From an uncultured Actinomycetes bacterium (GTDB taxonomy: Bacteria; Actinomycetota; Actinomycetes; S36-B12; UBA5976): a stretch of DNA of 36,226 bases. This document shows, one piece after another, positions 17,418 through 26,801 of this stretch. The first letter of the stretch is position 1, and every line of letters begins with the position of its first letter. The DNA lies in NCBI GenBank assembly GCA_903892635.1, contig CAITJH010000086.1:1-36226 (forward strand), written 5' to 3'. The position numbers and the translations under genes are program-made. The notes beneath the pieces were generated by a model that did no database searches, was not told where the DNA came from, and saw nothing but the letters and a program-made list of their open reading frames with translations.

Positions 17418-18863
17418 CTAGATGTCGTAGTACAGTTCGAATTCGGCTGGATGTGGACGCAAGCGCACGTAGTCCACTTCTGCTTCGTTCTTGTAGTTGA
17501 TCCAGGTTTCGATGAGATCCTTGGTGAATACTCCACCTTCGAGCAAGTATTCGTGATCTGCTTCAAGTGCTGCTAGAACTTCTGGAAGTGTTCCTGGAAC
17601 CTGTGGGATGTCAGCTGCTTCCTCTGGTGGAAGTTCGTAGAGATCCTTATCGACAGGAGCGTGTGGCTCGATCTTGTTCTTGATGCCATCAAGGCCGGCC
17701 ATCAACATCGCTGCAAACGCCAAGTATGGGTTACTCGATGGATCTGGGCAGCGGAATTCGATGCGCTTGGCTTTCGGGTTGCTTCCGGTGATTGGAATTC
17801 GCAAGCAAGCCGAACGGTTGCGCTGGCTGTAAACCAAGTTCACTGGAGCTTCGTAACCCGGCACTAGACGGTGGAATGAGTTCACAGTTGGGTTGGTGAA
17901 AGCAAGAAGCGATGGAGCGTGCTTCAAGATGCCACCGATGTACCAGCGAGCCATGTCCGATAGTCCTGCGTAACCGCGCTCGTCGTAGAACAACGGGACG
18001 CCATCTGACCACAAGGACTGATGAACGTGCATGCCAGATCCGTTGTCGCCAAAGAGTGGCTTTGGCATGAAGGTTGCGGACTTACCAGCTTCCCAAGCAG
18101 TGTTGCGAATGACGTATTTGAACAGCATTACTTCGTCAGCGGCTTTGAGCAGGGTGTTGAACTTGTAGTTAATTTCCATCTGGCCAGCGGTACCGACTTC
18201 GTGGTGCGAACGCTCGACGAGCAAACCAACTTCGGCAAGCTTGACGACCATGTGATCGCGAAGGTCTGCCATCTGGTCGGTTGGTGCCACAGGGAAATAG
18301 CCACCCTTAACGCGTGTCTTATAGCCACGGTTGTCGGATCCATCGGCGTTGAATTCAGCACCTGAGTTCCAAGCGCCTTCAATGGAATCCACGTGATGGA
18401 ATGAATGGTTGATGCCGGTTGAGTAGCGAACTGAATCAAAGATGAAGAATTCTGCTTCTGGAGCGAAGAATGCTGTGTCTGCGATACCAGTGGATTTGAG
18501 GTATGCCTCGGCCTTTGCTGCAACGTTACGTGGGTCGCGGCTGTAAGGCTCATCGGTGAATGGATCGCGAACTGAGAAGTTCATGACCAAGGTCTTTTCC
18601 TTGCGGAATGGATCAACAAATGCCGTGGTTGGGTCAGCAATGAGCTTCATGTCAGATTCGTGAATCTGCTGGAAGCCACGAATTGATGAGCCATCAAACA
18701 TCTGGCCGCCGGTGAAGAACGCTTCATCGACTGATTCCACGGGAACGTTGAAGTGCTGCATTACGCCAGGTAGATCGCAAAAGCGAACGTCGACAAAACG
18801 AATGTTGTTGTCTGCTATGTACTTCAGTACATCTGCTGCGCTGGTGAGTCCAAGGTTGGACAT
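17418..18863 (-). CDS. glnA: Glutamine synthetase type I, GlnA1, with adenylylation-site tyrosine
   Basis: [86 protein letters not shown] upstream of ATG. Confidence 0.98.
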   Translation of the reverse strand: MSNLGLTSAADVLKYIADNNIRFVDVRFCDLPGVMQHFNVPVESVDEAFFTGGQMFDGSSIRGFQQIHESDMKLIADPTTAFVDPFRKEKTLVMNFSVRDPFTDEPYSRDPRNVAAKAEAYLKSTGIADTAFFAPEAEFFIFDSVRYSTGINHSFHHVDSIEGAWNSGAEFNADGSDNRGYKTRVKGGYFPVAPTDQMADLRDHMVVKLAEVGLLVERSHHEVGTAGQMEINYKFNTLLKAADEVMLFKYVIRNTAWEAGKSATFMPKPLFGDNGSGMHVHQSLWSDGVPLFYDERGYAGLSDMARWYIGGILKHAPSLLAFTNPTVNSFHRLVPGYEAPVNLVYSQRNRSACLRIPITGSNPKAKRIEFRCPDPSSNPYLAFAAMLMAGLDGIKNKIEPHAPVDKDLYELPPEEAADIPQVPGTLPEVLAALEADHEYLLEGGVFTKDLIETWINYKNEAEVDYVRLRPHPAEFELYYDI

Positions 18864-18939
18864 TCATCCTCCATGTATAAGTAGTCGCCTCTGGGGAAGT
18901 GGTCGATTGTGACCGTTACCGCAAAGGTAGGGCATGGCG

Positions 18940-18977
18940 ATTTCACAGTCGTATCCCGAATGTTTCACTTATGTTAC
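18940..18977 (-). promoter_or_regulatory. GlnR-like binding box upstream of glnA1
   Basis: Minus strand GTAAC-ATAAGT-GAAAC-ATTCGG-GATAC-GACTGT-GAAAT, matching the actinobacterial GlnR pattern gTnAc-n6-GaAAc-n6-gTnAc-n6-GaAAc in spacing, with exact first a/b half-sites; 77 bp from the glnA start codon. Confidence 0.75.
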
Positions 18978-19000
18978 GTCTTGACCGTGTCGCAAGATGC

Positions 19001-20131
19001 TCAGAGTTTGTAGGCGCGATGAGCGTTTTCGGACGCCATCCACGTGAGGTATTTCCGCGCGTCGCTTTCACCCATAGCGTCTGAATCTACCCAGCCCTGC
19101 ATGATGTCACCGATTGCTTGTCGCCAAATTGCTGCGCCGCAGTAGTAGAGCTCTGGTAGTCCAAAAGCATCAGACGAGAAGAGCACTTTGCCAAATGGCG
19201 CCATTTCAACGCTGTGACGAATCAAACTTGCATGTTCTGGGCCGGTGTAGTTAATTGCAGCGCCAGTGTCCAGGAACACGTGAGGAAACACGTGGGCAAG
19301 ATAGCCTGCCTCACGTATGAAAGGGTAGCAATGCAACAGCATGATGTTTGTTCCGGAGTCAACTGTTCGACGTAGGAACTCAGTCATTTGAGTCGGGTCG
19401 CATCGGTGCAGGTTGATATCAGAATCGCCAAAACCAACATGGAATTGGATGGGTTTCTTGTGGCTCACCGCTTCCCACAAGACATGGCGCAATAGAACTG
19501 GATGTGACAACCGAATCTTGTCGGTAGCTTCGATTTCTGCAATCCACTCTGCCGCTGCTGCAGCGACCTCGGATTCCGAAGGCTTCTCTGGATCAAAATC
19601 AAGTCCGTAGCGATACGCGATGATTGATTTGAAGCCAACCGCATCCTTACTTTCTTCTGCAAGGTACTTGGCATAGTCAGCACTGAACGCGGTGGCCGAG
19701 GATGACGTGATCATTCGCTCAGCCGCAGTCTCGAGTCGAACAATTTCAACCGCACGACCATTTCCGACCGCTGCCAACTGGTCGGGAGTCAGAATGTTGT
19801 CGCTCTTAAAGCCCGTGTCAACGATGAATGTTTCAATTCCTGTCAGCGGAAGCAACTTTTCAGCGAGTGCTGTTTGTCCGATTTCACGTCGTCGAGTCCA
19901 GTACTCATCTGGTGAGCAGTGTTTTTTTAGGCCAAGCAGTGGTGCAACAAGAGCACGAGTCAGCACACCAAACTGTTCATCAAGTACAGATAATCCATTG
20001 CGAGGCAACCAGTCGCCCTCGGTGGCGTAAATCTCGTATTGGTCGCGTTCTATTTCATGATTGATGGTGCCGTGGCAATGGTTGTCAATCAGTGGTATTT
20101 CTGCTGCTAGTTGTCGTATCTGTTGTCCCAT
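19001..20131 (-). CDS. Amidohydrolase family protein, FluG N-terminal-domain-like
   Basis: EIPLIDNHCHGT metal-binding start motif, IQFHVGFGDSDINL, LLHCYPFIREAGYLAHVFPHVFLDTGAAINYTG, VLFSSDAFGLPELYY. Confidence 0.88.
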   Translation of the reverse strand: MGQQIRQLAAEIPLIDNHCHGTINHEIERDQYEIYATEGDWLPRNGLSVLDEQFGVLTRALVAPLLGLKKHCSPDEYWTRRREIGQTALAEKLLPLTGIETFIVDTGFKSDNILTPDQLAAVGNGRAVEIVRLETAAERMITSSSATAFSADYAKYLAEESKDAVGFKSIIAYRYGLDFDPEKPSESEVAAAAAEWIAEIEATDKIRLSHPVLLRHVLWEAVSHKKPIQFHVGFGDSDINLHRCDPTQMTEFLRRTVDSGTNIMLLHCYPFIREAGYLAHVFPHVFLDTGAAINYTGPEHASLIRHSVEMAPFGKVLFSSDAFGLPELYYCGAAIWRQAIGDIMQGWVDSDAMGESDARKYLTWMASENAHRAYKL

Positions 20132-20175
20132 AAACGTAGGCTATCTAGTAGAAGGTGCGTTAAGGAGAAAATGGC

Positions 20176-21489
20176 ATGAGTGATAGCGATCTCGTATTAT
20201 TGGCATGGAGTGATTATGTAGGAATCACGCGTGTCCGAGGGCTTGTCTCCGAAATTTATCCCAAGCGCATGACAACCGGAATTGGTTGGGCGGTTGCCGG
20301 GCAAGTGTTGACGCCTTTTGAGGAACTAGGCCCAAATCCATGGGGCTCAATGATGGAAGTACGTCAAGTGCCGGTAGCCGATACGTTTCGCACGATTGAT
20401 ATTTGGAATGACGCACCTCCTTTGGCGATGGTTCTGTGTGATGCTCGCACGCTCGAAGGGCAACTGTGGGAATGTGGCACTCGAACCTTTTATCAGAATG
20501 CACTTGAAGATTTCCGCGCAGAAACTGGTCTGGAATTTATCGCTGCGTTTGAGCATGAATTCCAATTGCTTGGGGTTGAAGGACCAGATGCGCCACCATT
20601 TTCAATTGAACATGTGCGTAAAGTACCGCAGTTCGTGAATGATCTGGCCCGCGCTTTGAAACAAGCTGATGTGGATGTTGAATCAATCGAACCCGAGTTT
20701 GGCGTGAACCAGTTTGAGGTTACGACAGGTCCTGCAGTTGGACTGGCTGCAGCGGACAATCCGATAATTGTTCGCGAAGTTATTCGAGAAGTTGCTCGTC
20801 GATTGGGCTATCGAGCAACATTTACTCCAAAGCCAACACCTGACTCCGTTGGGAATGGTGCTCATGTGCACCTTAGTTTCTTGGATCAACAAGGTAACAA
20901 TGCGACTTATGATTCCAGCCAACCTGGAGATGCAAGCGTCATTGCACAACACTTCATCGCTGGAGTAGTGAAGTACTTGCCGTCGTTGTGTGCATACATG
21001 GCCTCTAGTCCTGTGTCGTACATGCGTCTTGGTCCACATCACTGGGCGTGCGGTTTCGCGAGCTTTGGAATTCAGAATCGTGAAGCGGGTATTCGCATTT
21101 GTCCATCTCCTGATCCTGATCCTGCAAAACAAGCGCGCTCATTCAATCTGGAGGTTCGCGCTCCAGATGCGACAGCAAGTCCGTATATCGTGCTTGGTTC
21201 GCTCATTCGTGCAGGGCTTCAGGGAATTCGCGACGAGTTGCCACTGCCGCCTGCGGTGGATGGCGACCCTGCAGATCTCACGCAGGAACAACGGAACGAG
21301 ATGGGAATTGTTGCCCTGCCAACAAGTCTTGCTGAAGCGCTCGACGTTTTGGATGCTGATCCCATCGCGCGATCGTGGATGCCTGAACTCATGTACCAGT
21401 GTTTTACGGGAGTTAAACGTACTGAAATTGCACTCGCTGCTGCCTACACTGACGAGCAATTGTGTGAACGTTACCGAAACGTCTATTAG
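20176..21489 (+). CDS. Glutamine synthetase family protein (GlnA3/GlnA4/FluG/PuuA-like gamma-glutamyl ligase)
   Basis: GLEFIAAFEHEFQLLG, FTPKPTPDSVGNGAHVHLSF, FNLEVRAPDATASPYIVLGSLIRAGLQGI; divergent N-terminus and no adenylylation motif; AAGGAG upstream. Confidence 0.92.
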   Translation: MSDSDLVLLAWSDYVGITRVRGLVSEIYPKRMTTGIGWAVAGQVLTPFEELGPNPWGSMMEVRQVPVADTFRTIDIWNDAPPLAMVLCDARTLEGQLWECGTRTFYQNALEDFRAETGLEFIAAFEHEFQLLGVEGPDAPPFSIEHVRKVPQFVNDLARALKQADVDVESIEPEFGVNQFEVTTGPAVGLAAADNPIIVREVIREVARRLGYRATFTPKPTPDSVGNGAHVHLSFLDQQGNNATYDSSQPGDASVIAQHFIAGVVKYLPSLCAYMASSPVSYMRLGPHHWACGFASFGIQNREAGIRICPSPDPDPAKQARSFNLEVRAPDATASPYIVLGSLIRAGLQGIRDELPLPPAVDGDPADLTQEQRNEMGIVALPTSLAEALDVLDADPIARSWMPELMYQCFTGVKRTEIALAAAYTDEQLCERYRNVY

Positions 21490-21523
21490 TCCACGTGAGC
21501 TCTCTTGCGAATAGGCTAGAAGT

Positions 21524-21991
21524 GTGGATCGTAGAGATGTGTCATCGTGGCTTTCGGGACCAAAAGAAACCCTTGAACAGCAGGGGATTAATTTTGGATA
21601 TCCAGGTGAGCGACTTGGCTTCGTTAAAGATGGTCCGGGGAGCGTTGCGCGCACAGGCAGACGCCTCGTTGCGCTAACAATCGACTGGTTTGCGGCTCTA
21701 TTTATTGCCAACGCTTTTGGTTCCAGTTTGAGTAAGAACGCTCATTCGTGGTTGGTGCTCAATATCTTTACAATCCAAGTGCTGCTCTTGACGATTTTTA
21801 CGGGTTCTTCCTTTGGTCAACGCATCATGGGCATTGGAGTTCGACGACTAGATGATGAACGACTCGACATCCTTGGTGTCCTAGTCAGGACACTGCTTTT
21901 ACTACTTGTGATTCCCGCCGTCGTTTACGATCGCGATGGTCGAGGTCTTCATGACAAAGCGGTTGGTTCCGTCGTTAAGCGCCTGCGCTAG
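21524..21991 (+). CDS. RDD family membrane protein
   Basis: ARTGRRLVALTIDWFAALFIA ... GSSFGQRIMGIGVRRLDDE ... DGRGLHDKAVGSVV; GTG start with TAGGCT-N6 upstream. Confidence 0.9.
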   Translation: MDRRDVSSWLSGPKETLEQQGINFGYPGERLGFVKDGPGSVARTGRRLVALTIDWFAALFIANAFGSSLSKNAHSWLVLNIFTIQVLLLTIFTGSSFGQRIMGIGVRRLDDERLDILGVLVRTLLLLLVIPAVVYDRDGRGLHDKAVGSVVKRLR

Positions 21992-22194
21992 AAACCGAGC
22001 TTAGTTCGGATTTGTTCAATCGTTCCGTTGTCGTTCAGATAAGGAATCACAACGATAAAAAGTGCGCCAAGGATAATGGCCCATTTGATTAGTTTCTTAA
22101 ATAAGAAAATGACAACGAAAGCTACTCCGACAATTTGCATCGGGGTAACGTTGCTCAAAAAGTCTGGCAATTGAAGTCCATTAATCGAATTCAT
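21988..22194 (-). CDS. Small (68 aa) single- or double-TM membrane protein
   Basis: MQIVGVAFVVIFLFKKLIKWAIILGALFIVVIPYL hydrophobic core; start overlaps the upstream DUF4191 gene stop (TAATG). Confidence 0.7.
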   Translation of the reverse strand: MNSINGLQLPDFLSNVTPMQIVGVAFVVIFLFKKLIKWAIILGALFIVVIPYLNDNGTIEQIRTKLGF

Positions 22195-22856
22195 TAACGG
22201 CGTGGAATCTTTCGACCTTGGGGAAGTGGACCCTTTGGAATTGGCAAAATGTTTTTAGGCATTGCATCTACGCGACGGCGTAGTTCGGTAACTTCTGCAG
22301 GACGTAGGGATTTCTTAAGCTTGCGAACAGTCTTGTTGAGTTCAGGAAGTGCGACGCCGCCCTGTCCAACAACAATTTCATGAATCTCTACGCCAGGAAC
22401 AATGCGCTGGTGAGCTTTGCGTTGTTCGGCAAGAAGTGCTTGTGGTCGGGCACCTTCACCAACCAAGATAATTCCTGGGCGTCCAACAACACGATGAACC
22501 AAATTCTGATTCTTGTCGACTCCAACACCTGGAGTTGAAAACCAGCCACCTCGAAGCGAGTTGAGGACTGATGCGGCGGCGCCCATCTGGTCCGCGATTG
22601 AGGCGTAGGCAGCCTTTTCGGCAATCTTTCCGAAAGTAAATGTCGTTGTCAGCAACGCGACGCCAAAACCAAAGATGTCCATGATGATGACATAGCCGAG
22701 CAATTGACCGACGATCACAAAGGCCGCAAGCACTCCAGCAAACAAGGCCAACATTTTCAGGCCAATGTAGGGGACGTGCTTCTTGGTAAATGTGTAAGTT
22801 TCGCGAAGTTGAACGTGCCACTTCTGCTTTGCTGGTTCTGGAGTGCGTACTGACAT
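22194..22856 (-). CDS. DUF4191 family membrane protein
   Basis: Two TM segments after a basic N-terminus; position next to lipA and the RDD gene as in mycobacteria; start moved to ATG 22856 because the track start (22949) lies inside lipA. Confidence 0.85.
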   Translation of the reverse strand: MSVRTPEPAKQKWHVQLRETYTFTKKHVPYIGLKMLALFAGVLAAFVIVGQLLGYVIIMDIFGFGVALLTTTFTFGKIAEKAAYASIADQMGAAASVLNSLRGGWFSTPGVGVDKNQNLVHRVVGRPGIILVGEGARPQALLAEQRKAHQRIVPGVEIHEIVVGQGGVALPELNKTVRKLKKSLRPAEVTELRRRVDAMPKNILPIPKGPLPQGRKIPRR

Positions 22857-22866
22857 GTCTATAACT

Positions 22867-23817
22867 TTAGAGGGTAGCTTGGCCGCGGGCCGCGATGGCT
22901 TGCTGGTAGAGCCGACCAGCTCGATATGACGAGCGAACCAACGGACCACTCATGACTCCAGCAAATCCAATGCTTGTTGCGTAATCCGCTAGAGCAACGA
23001 ACTCTTCAGGCTTAACCCAGCGCTCGACTGGATGATGTCGCACAGAAGGCCGTAGATATTGCGTAATCGTGATCAGGTCGCATCCGGCCTTGTGAAGGTC
23101 ATCAAGAGCTTGTTCGACCTCGGAAATCTCTTCGCCCATTCCTAGAATGAGATTGCTCTTAGTGACAAGTCCAAAGTCACGGGCCTTCGTGATGACTTCG
23201 AGTGAACGTTCATAACGAAAAGCTGGACGGATTCGCTTGAAGATGCGAGGAACTGTTTCGATGTTGTGTGCGAAAACTTCTGGGCGCGATTCAAATACTT
23301 CGGCAAGTAGGTGATCTTCGTTATTGAAATCAGGTGCAAGCATTTCAACGCCGCAACCCGGAACTTCCTGATGGATTGCATTGATAGTTTCCGCGTACAA
23401 CCATGCGCCACCATCAGATAAATCGTCACGGGCAACGCCGGTGACAGTCGCATACTTCAACTGCATGGACTTCACAGATTCAGCCACACGTCTTGGTTCG
23501 TCACGATCAAGCGGTTGAGGTTTTCCAGTATCGATTTGGCAGAAGTCACAGCGACGAGTGCATTGATCGCCACCGATAAGAAATGTTGCTTCGCGATCTT
23601 CCCAACATTCAAAAATGTTTGGGCACCCAGCTTCTTGGCACACTGTATGCAAACCTTCGCTTTTTACGAGGTTCATTATCTGGGTGTATTCAGGGCCAGT
23701 TTTGAGCTTGGTTTTAATCCACTCAGGTTTACGCTCGATTGGAGTCTGTGAGTTGCGTGCTTCAATTCGTAGAAGTTTACGCTCGTCGCCAGAGTTTTCA
23801 ATGAATGGAGTAGTCAC
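22867..23817 (-). CDS. lipA: Lipoyl synthase
   Basis: [41 protein letters not shown] radical-SAM/auxiliary cluster motifs; GTG start. Confidence 0.98.
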   Translation of the reverse strand: MTTPFIENSGDERKLLRIEARNSQTPIERKPEWIKTKLKTGPEYTQIMNLVKSEGLHTVCQEAGCPNIFECWEDREATFLIGGDQCTRRCDFCQIDTGKPQPLDRDEPRRVAESVKSMQLKYATVTGVARDDLSDGGAWLYAETINAIHQEVPGCGVEMLAPDFNNEDHLLAEVFESRPEVFAHNIETVPRIFKRIRPAFRYERSLEVITKARDFGLVTKSNLILGMGEEISEVEQALDDLHKAGCDLITITQYLRPSVRHHPVERWVKPEEFVALADYATSIGFAGVMSGPLVRSSYRAGRLYQQAIAARGQATL

Positions 23818-23828
23818 AAAACCTCAGT

Positions 23829-24506
23829 CTAAGTGTGAGTAGGGGATAGCGGAGAAAGATTTGCTGGAATTGTCAGAGGATCGAACACTCGATGCATGTG
23901 TGTGACGACAAGTGGTGTGATCTGCGTGATCGTGACCTCGCTGCCTAATTCTTGAGTCAAAGAGGTCACGCCTGCGTCTCGAATGCCGCAGGGCACGATT
24001 CGGTCAAACCACGACTGATCGTTATTGCAGTTAATTGCAAAACCGTGCATAGTGACGCCTTGAGCAACGCGTACTCCTATGGCAGCAACTTTGCGTGCTT
24101 GAACTGCATCAGGTATCCAAACGCCACTTCGCCCTTTGATTTGTTCAGCGTAAATTCCTAGGTCAGCACAAACTCCGATGATTACATCTTCAAGTCGACG
24201 AACGTGAGCAACAACATCCATCGCGCTAGGCAGGTGAAAAATTGGGTAACCAACAAGTTGGCCAGGTCCATGCCATGTGATTTTTCCGCCACGATCGACA
24301 TCAACAACTGGAGTTCCATCCATGGGGCGTTCAAATGGTTCAGTGCGGCGACCTGCTGTGTAAACGGGTTCGTGTTCAAGAAGATAAAGAACATCTTTAC
24401 GTTCATTCGCAACAACGTCGGCGTGAGTTTGACGTTGTAGTTCCCACGCCTCGAGATAGCCCACTTGGGTTGTCCCTAGTCCGAGAGTTTCGACATCAAA
24501 GTCCAT
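23829..24506 (-). CDS. lipB: Octanoyltransferase
   Basis: [73 protein letters not shown]. Confidence 0.97.
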   Translation of the reverse strand: MDFDVETLGLGTTQVGYLEAWELQRQTHADVVANERKDVLYLLEHEPVYTAGRRTEPFERPMDGTPVVDVDRGGKITWHGPGQLVGYPIFHLPSAMDVVAHVRRLEDVIIGVCADLGIYAEQIKGRSGVWIPDAVQARKVAAIGVRVAQGVTMHGFAINCNNDQSWFDRIVPCGIRDAGVTSLTQELGSEVTITQITPLVVTHMHRVFDPLTIPANLSPLSPTHT

Positions 24507-24617
24507 AGAACAAGGCTATCCAGTTGGCTGGCAGTGGCTTTCCTCGGCAGGAGAGTTGACCGAATTGACGGTAGATTGGGGTGACCAACCGTACTGAAAC
24601 CAAGGATTGTTGAAACT

Positions 24618-26801
24618 ATGTCTGAAGTTAGCTCCCTTTCAAGCAAGAAGTCTTCACGGCCAAAATTCCTCGCCCTTGCGATTGCCGTGATCTTGGGTTG
24701 GTTCTTGATCAGTGGCGCGACTGGCCCGTTGTTTGGCAAACTCTCGAGCGTTCAAAAAAACGATTCGACAAGCTTTTTGCCCGGCTCTGCCGAATCAACT
24801 AAGGCATATCAAATTTCGACGAAATTTACGACCAAGGATGCAACAGTTCTTCCTGCGATCGTCATCTTTAGTGGCGACGGAAGCGCCACGGGACTTGCCA
24901 ATGTGCAGGCGTTCGCAAAAAGTCTTGTTACCGTGCCTGTGCCTAATACCGACAAAACGGTTGGCGATTACCTCACTCCTGATGGGGTGACAAAACTTAT
25001 TCCGATCCCTTCGCAAGATGGGAAAGGTGTTTTGTTGTCGGTGTCTTTGGATAACGATAAATTGTCGACCCCGTTGGCAAATAACAAGCCTGCACTTCCA
25101 GAAGTTGTTCAAGCAATTCGTACTCAAGCAAAGACCGTTTCAGGATTTTCAGAATCGCACGTGACTGGTTTCGGTGGCATTCTGGCCGACTTGTTTGCAA
25201 GCTTTGGAACTATTGATACCAAACTGCTTGGCATCACCTTTGCAGTAGTTGGAATCATCCTGATCTTTGTTTACCGTTCGCCTGTTCTATGGTTCATCCC
25301 ACTGTTTTGTGCAGTGATGTCGTTGAGTTTCTCTGGCGGCATTGTCTACCTTCTTGCCAAGCACAGCATCATCGACTTGGATGGACAATCTCAGGGAATC
25401 CTGTCGGTGCTAGTCATTGGTGCTGCCACGGACTATGCGCTCTTGCTTATTGCGCGCTACCGAGAAGAATTACATCACTACGACGACCGCGTGAAGGCGA
25501 TGCGCGTAGCGTGGCGAGGCGTTGTCGAGCCGATTGTTGCATCGGGTCTTACGGTTATCGCAGGTCTTGCAGTTCTGTCGCTGTCCGATTTGAAGAATGT
25601 GCGTTCGCTTGGACCGGTAGCCGGTTTGGGAATTCTTGGAGCGCAGATGGTCATGCTCACATTGCTGCCTGCGCTGCTTGTATTGCTTGGCCGTTGGATT
25701 TTCTGGCCAAAGGTTCCTCATCATGATGATGTTGACGAACGTCTCTCTGGCGTGTGGTCCAAGGTTGCTGGAATTGTGGGACGCCACCCGCGTCGCACGT
25801 GGGTTTCAGCAGGTTCCTTCTTGCTGATTGCAACAGCGTTTGCTTTTTCGTTGAACACGCGTGGTTTGGCTCAAACCGAATCGTTTACATCAAAGCCTGA
25901 TTCGGTTGTAGGACTGACGGTACTTTCTGAGCACTTCCCAGCTGGTTCAGGCGATCCCACGATGGTGCTGGTGCACGAGGCTGACGCCCAAAAAGTTGCT
26001 CAAGTGTTGACCGGAACTAAGGGAGTCAGTTCAGTCACTCCAACGATGGATACCTCGGCGATGGCAACGGGTGGCCAACCTGCAATCAAGGTCGTTGACG
26101 GTTGGATTGAACTTCAGGCAGTTCTCGACAAACCTGCAGACTCGCTGGAAGCGCAAGCGTATGTACCAGCGATTCGCGACGCGGTACACAAGGTGAGTCC
26201 AACGTCACTTGTGGGTGGAACTACACCGACTAGCTATGACATCCAACAGACGAATAAGCGAGATCGGGAATTAATCATTCCAGTAGCCCTACTTGTTATT
26301 GGCATCATTTTGGCGCTACTGCTTCGCAGTTTGGTTGCTCCAGTTTTGTTGGTACTGACGACTGTGCTTTCCTTCGGAGCTACTTTGGGCATTTGTCATC
26401 TTGTGTTCTCTGACGTATTCCATTTCAAGGCCACCGATGGCTCTTTCCCATTGTTTGCATTCGTATTCCTCGTGGCACTCGGTATCGACTACAACATCTT
26501 CTTGATGACACGTGTTCGAGAAGAAGCCAAGAAGATTGGAACTCGACCTGGAATTCTCAAGGGTGTCACAGTGACTGGAGGAGTCATTACTTCTGCCGGT
26601 GTAGTGCTGGCAGCAACATTTGCCGTACTGGGAACTTTGCCTCTGGTATTCCTTGCTGAACTGGGCTTTGCTGTTGCTTTCGGCGTACTTTTGGACACGA
26701 TCGTTGTACGAAGTCTGTTGGTTCCGGCTCTGTCGTACGACCTCAATAAGCGCATTTGGTGGCCCAGCCAATTGTCCAAAGTGGACGGCTCTGCAGAATG
26801 A
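24618..26801 (+). CDS. MMPL/RND family transporter
   Basis: 727 aa; two repeated RND-like halves; GAATDYALLLIARYREELH and ALGIDYNIFLMTRVREEAKKIG motifs. Confidence 0.95.
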   Translation: MSEVSSLSSKKSSRPKFLALAIAVILGWFLISGATGPLFGKLSSVQKNDSTSFLPGSAESTKAYQISTKFTTKDATVLPAIVIFSGDGSATGLANVQAFAKSLVTVPVPNTDKTVGDYLTPDGVTKLIPIPSQDGKGVLLSVSLDNDKLSTPLANNKPALPEVVQAIRTQAKTVSGFSESHVTGFGGILADLFASFGTIDTKLLGITFAVVGIILIFVYRSPVLWFIPLFCAVMSLSFSGGIVYLLAKHSIIDLDGQSQGILSVLVIGAATDYALLLIARYREELHHYDDRVKAMRVAWRGVVEPIVASGLTVIAGLAVLSLSDLKNVRSLGPVAGLGILGAQMVMLTLLPALLVLLGRWIFWPKVPHHDDVDERLSGVWSKVAGIVGRHPRRTWVSAGSFLLIATAFAFSLNTRGLAQTESFTSKPDSVVGLTVLSEHFPAGSGDPTMVLVHEADAQKVAQVLTGTKGVSSVTPTMDTSAMATGGQPAIKVVDGWIELQAVLDKPADSLEAQAYVPAIRDAVHKVSPTSLVGGTTPTSYDIQQTNKRDRELIIPVALLVIGIILALLLRSLVAPVLLVLTTVLSFGATLGICHLVFSDVFHFKATDGSFPLFAFVFLVALGIDYNIFLMTRVREEAKKIGTRPGILKGVTVTGGVITSAGVVLAATFAVLGTLPLVFLAELGFAVAFGVLLDTIVVRSLLVPALSYDLNKRIWWPSQLSKVDGSAE

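Noticed and set aside
20683-21711. 149-aa and 190-aa minus-strand ORFs, and 174-aa plus-strand ORF 20990..21514
   Set aside because: Shadow frames of the GS-like gene 20176..21489, which has clear family motifs.
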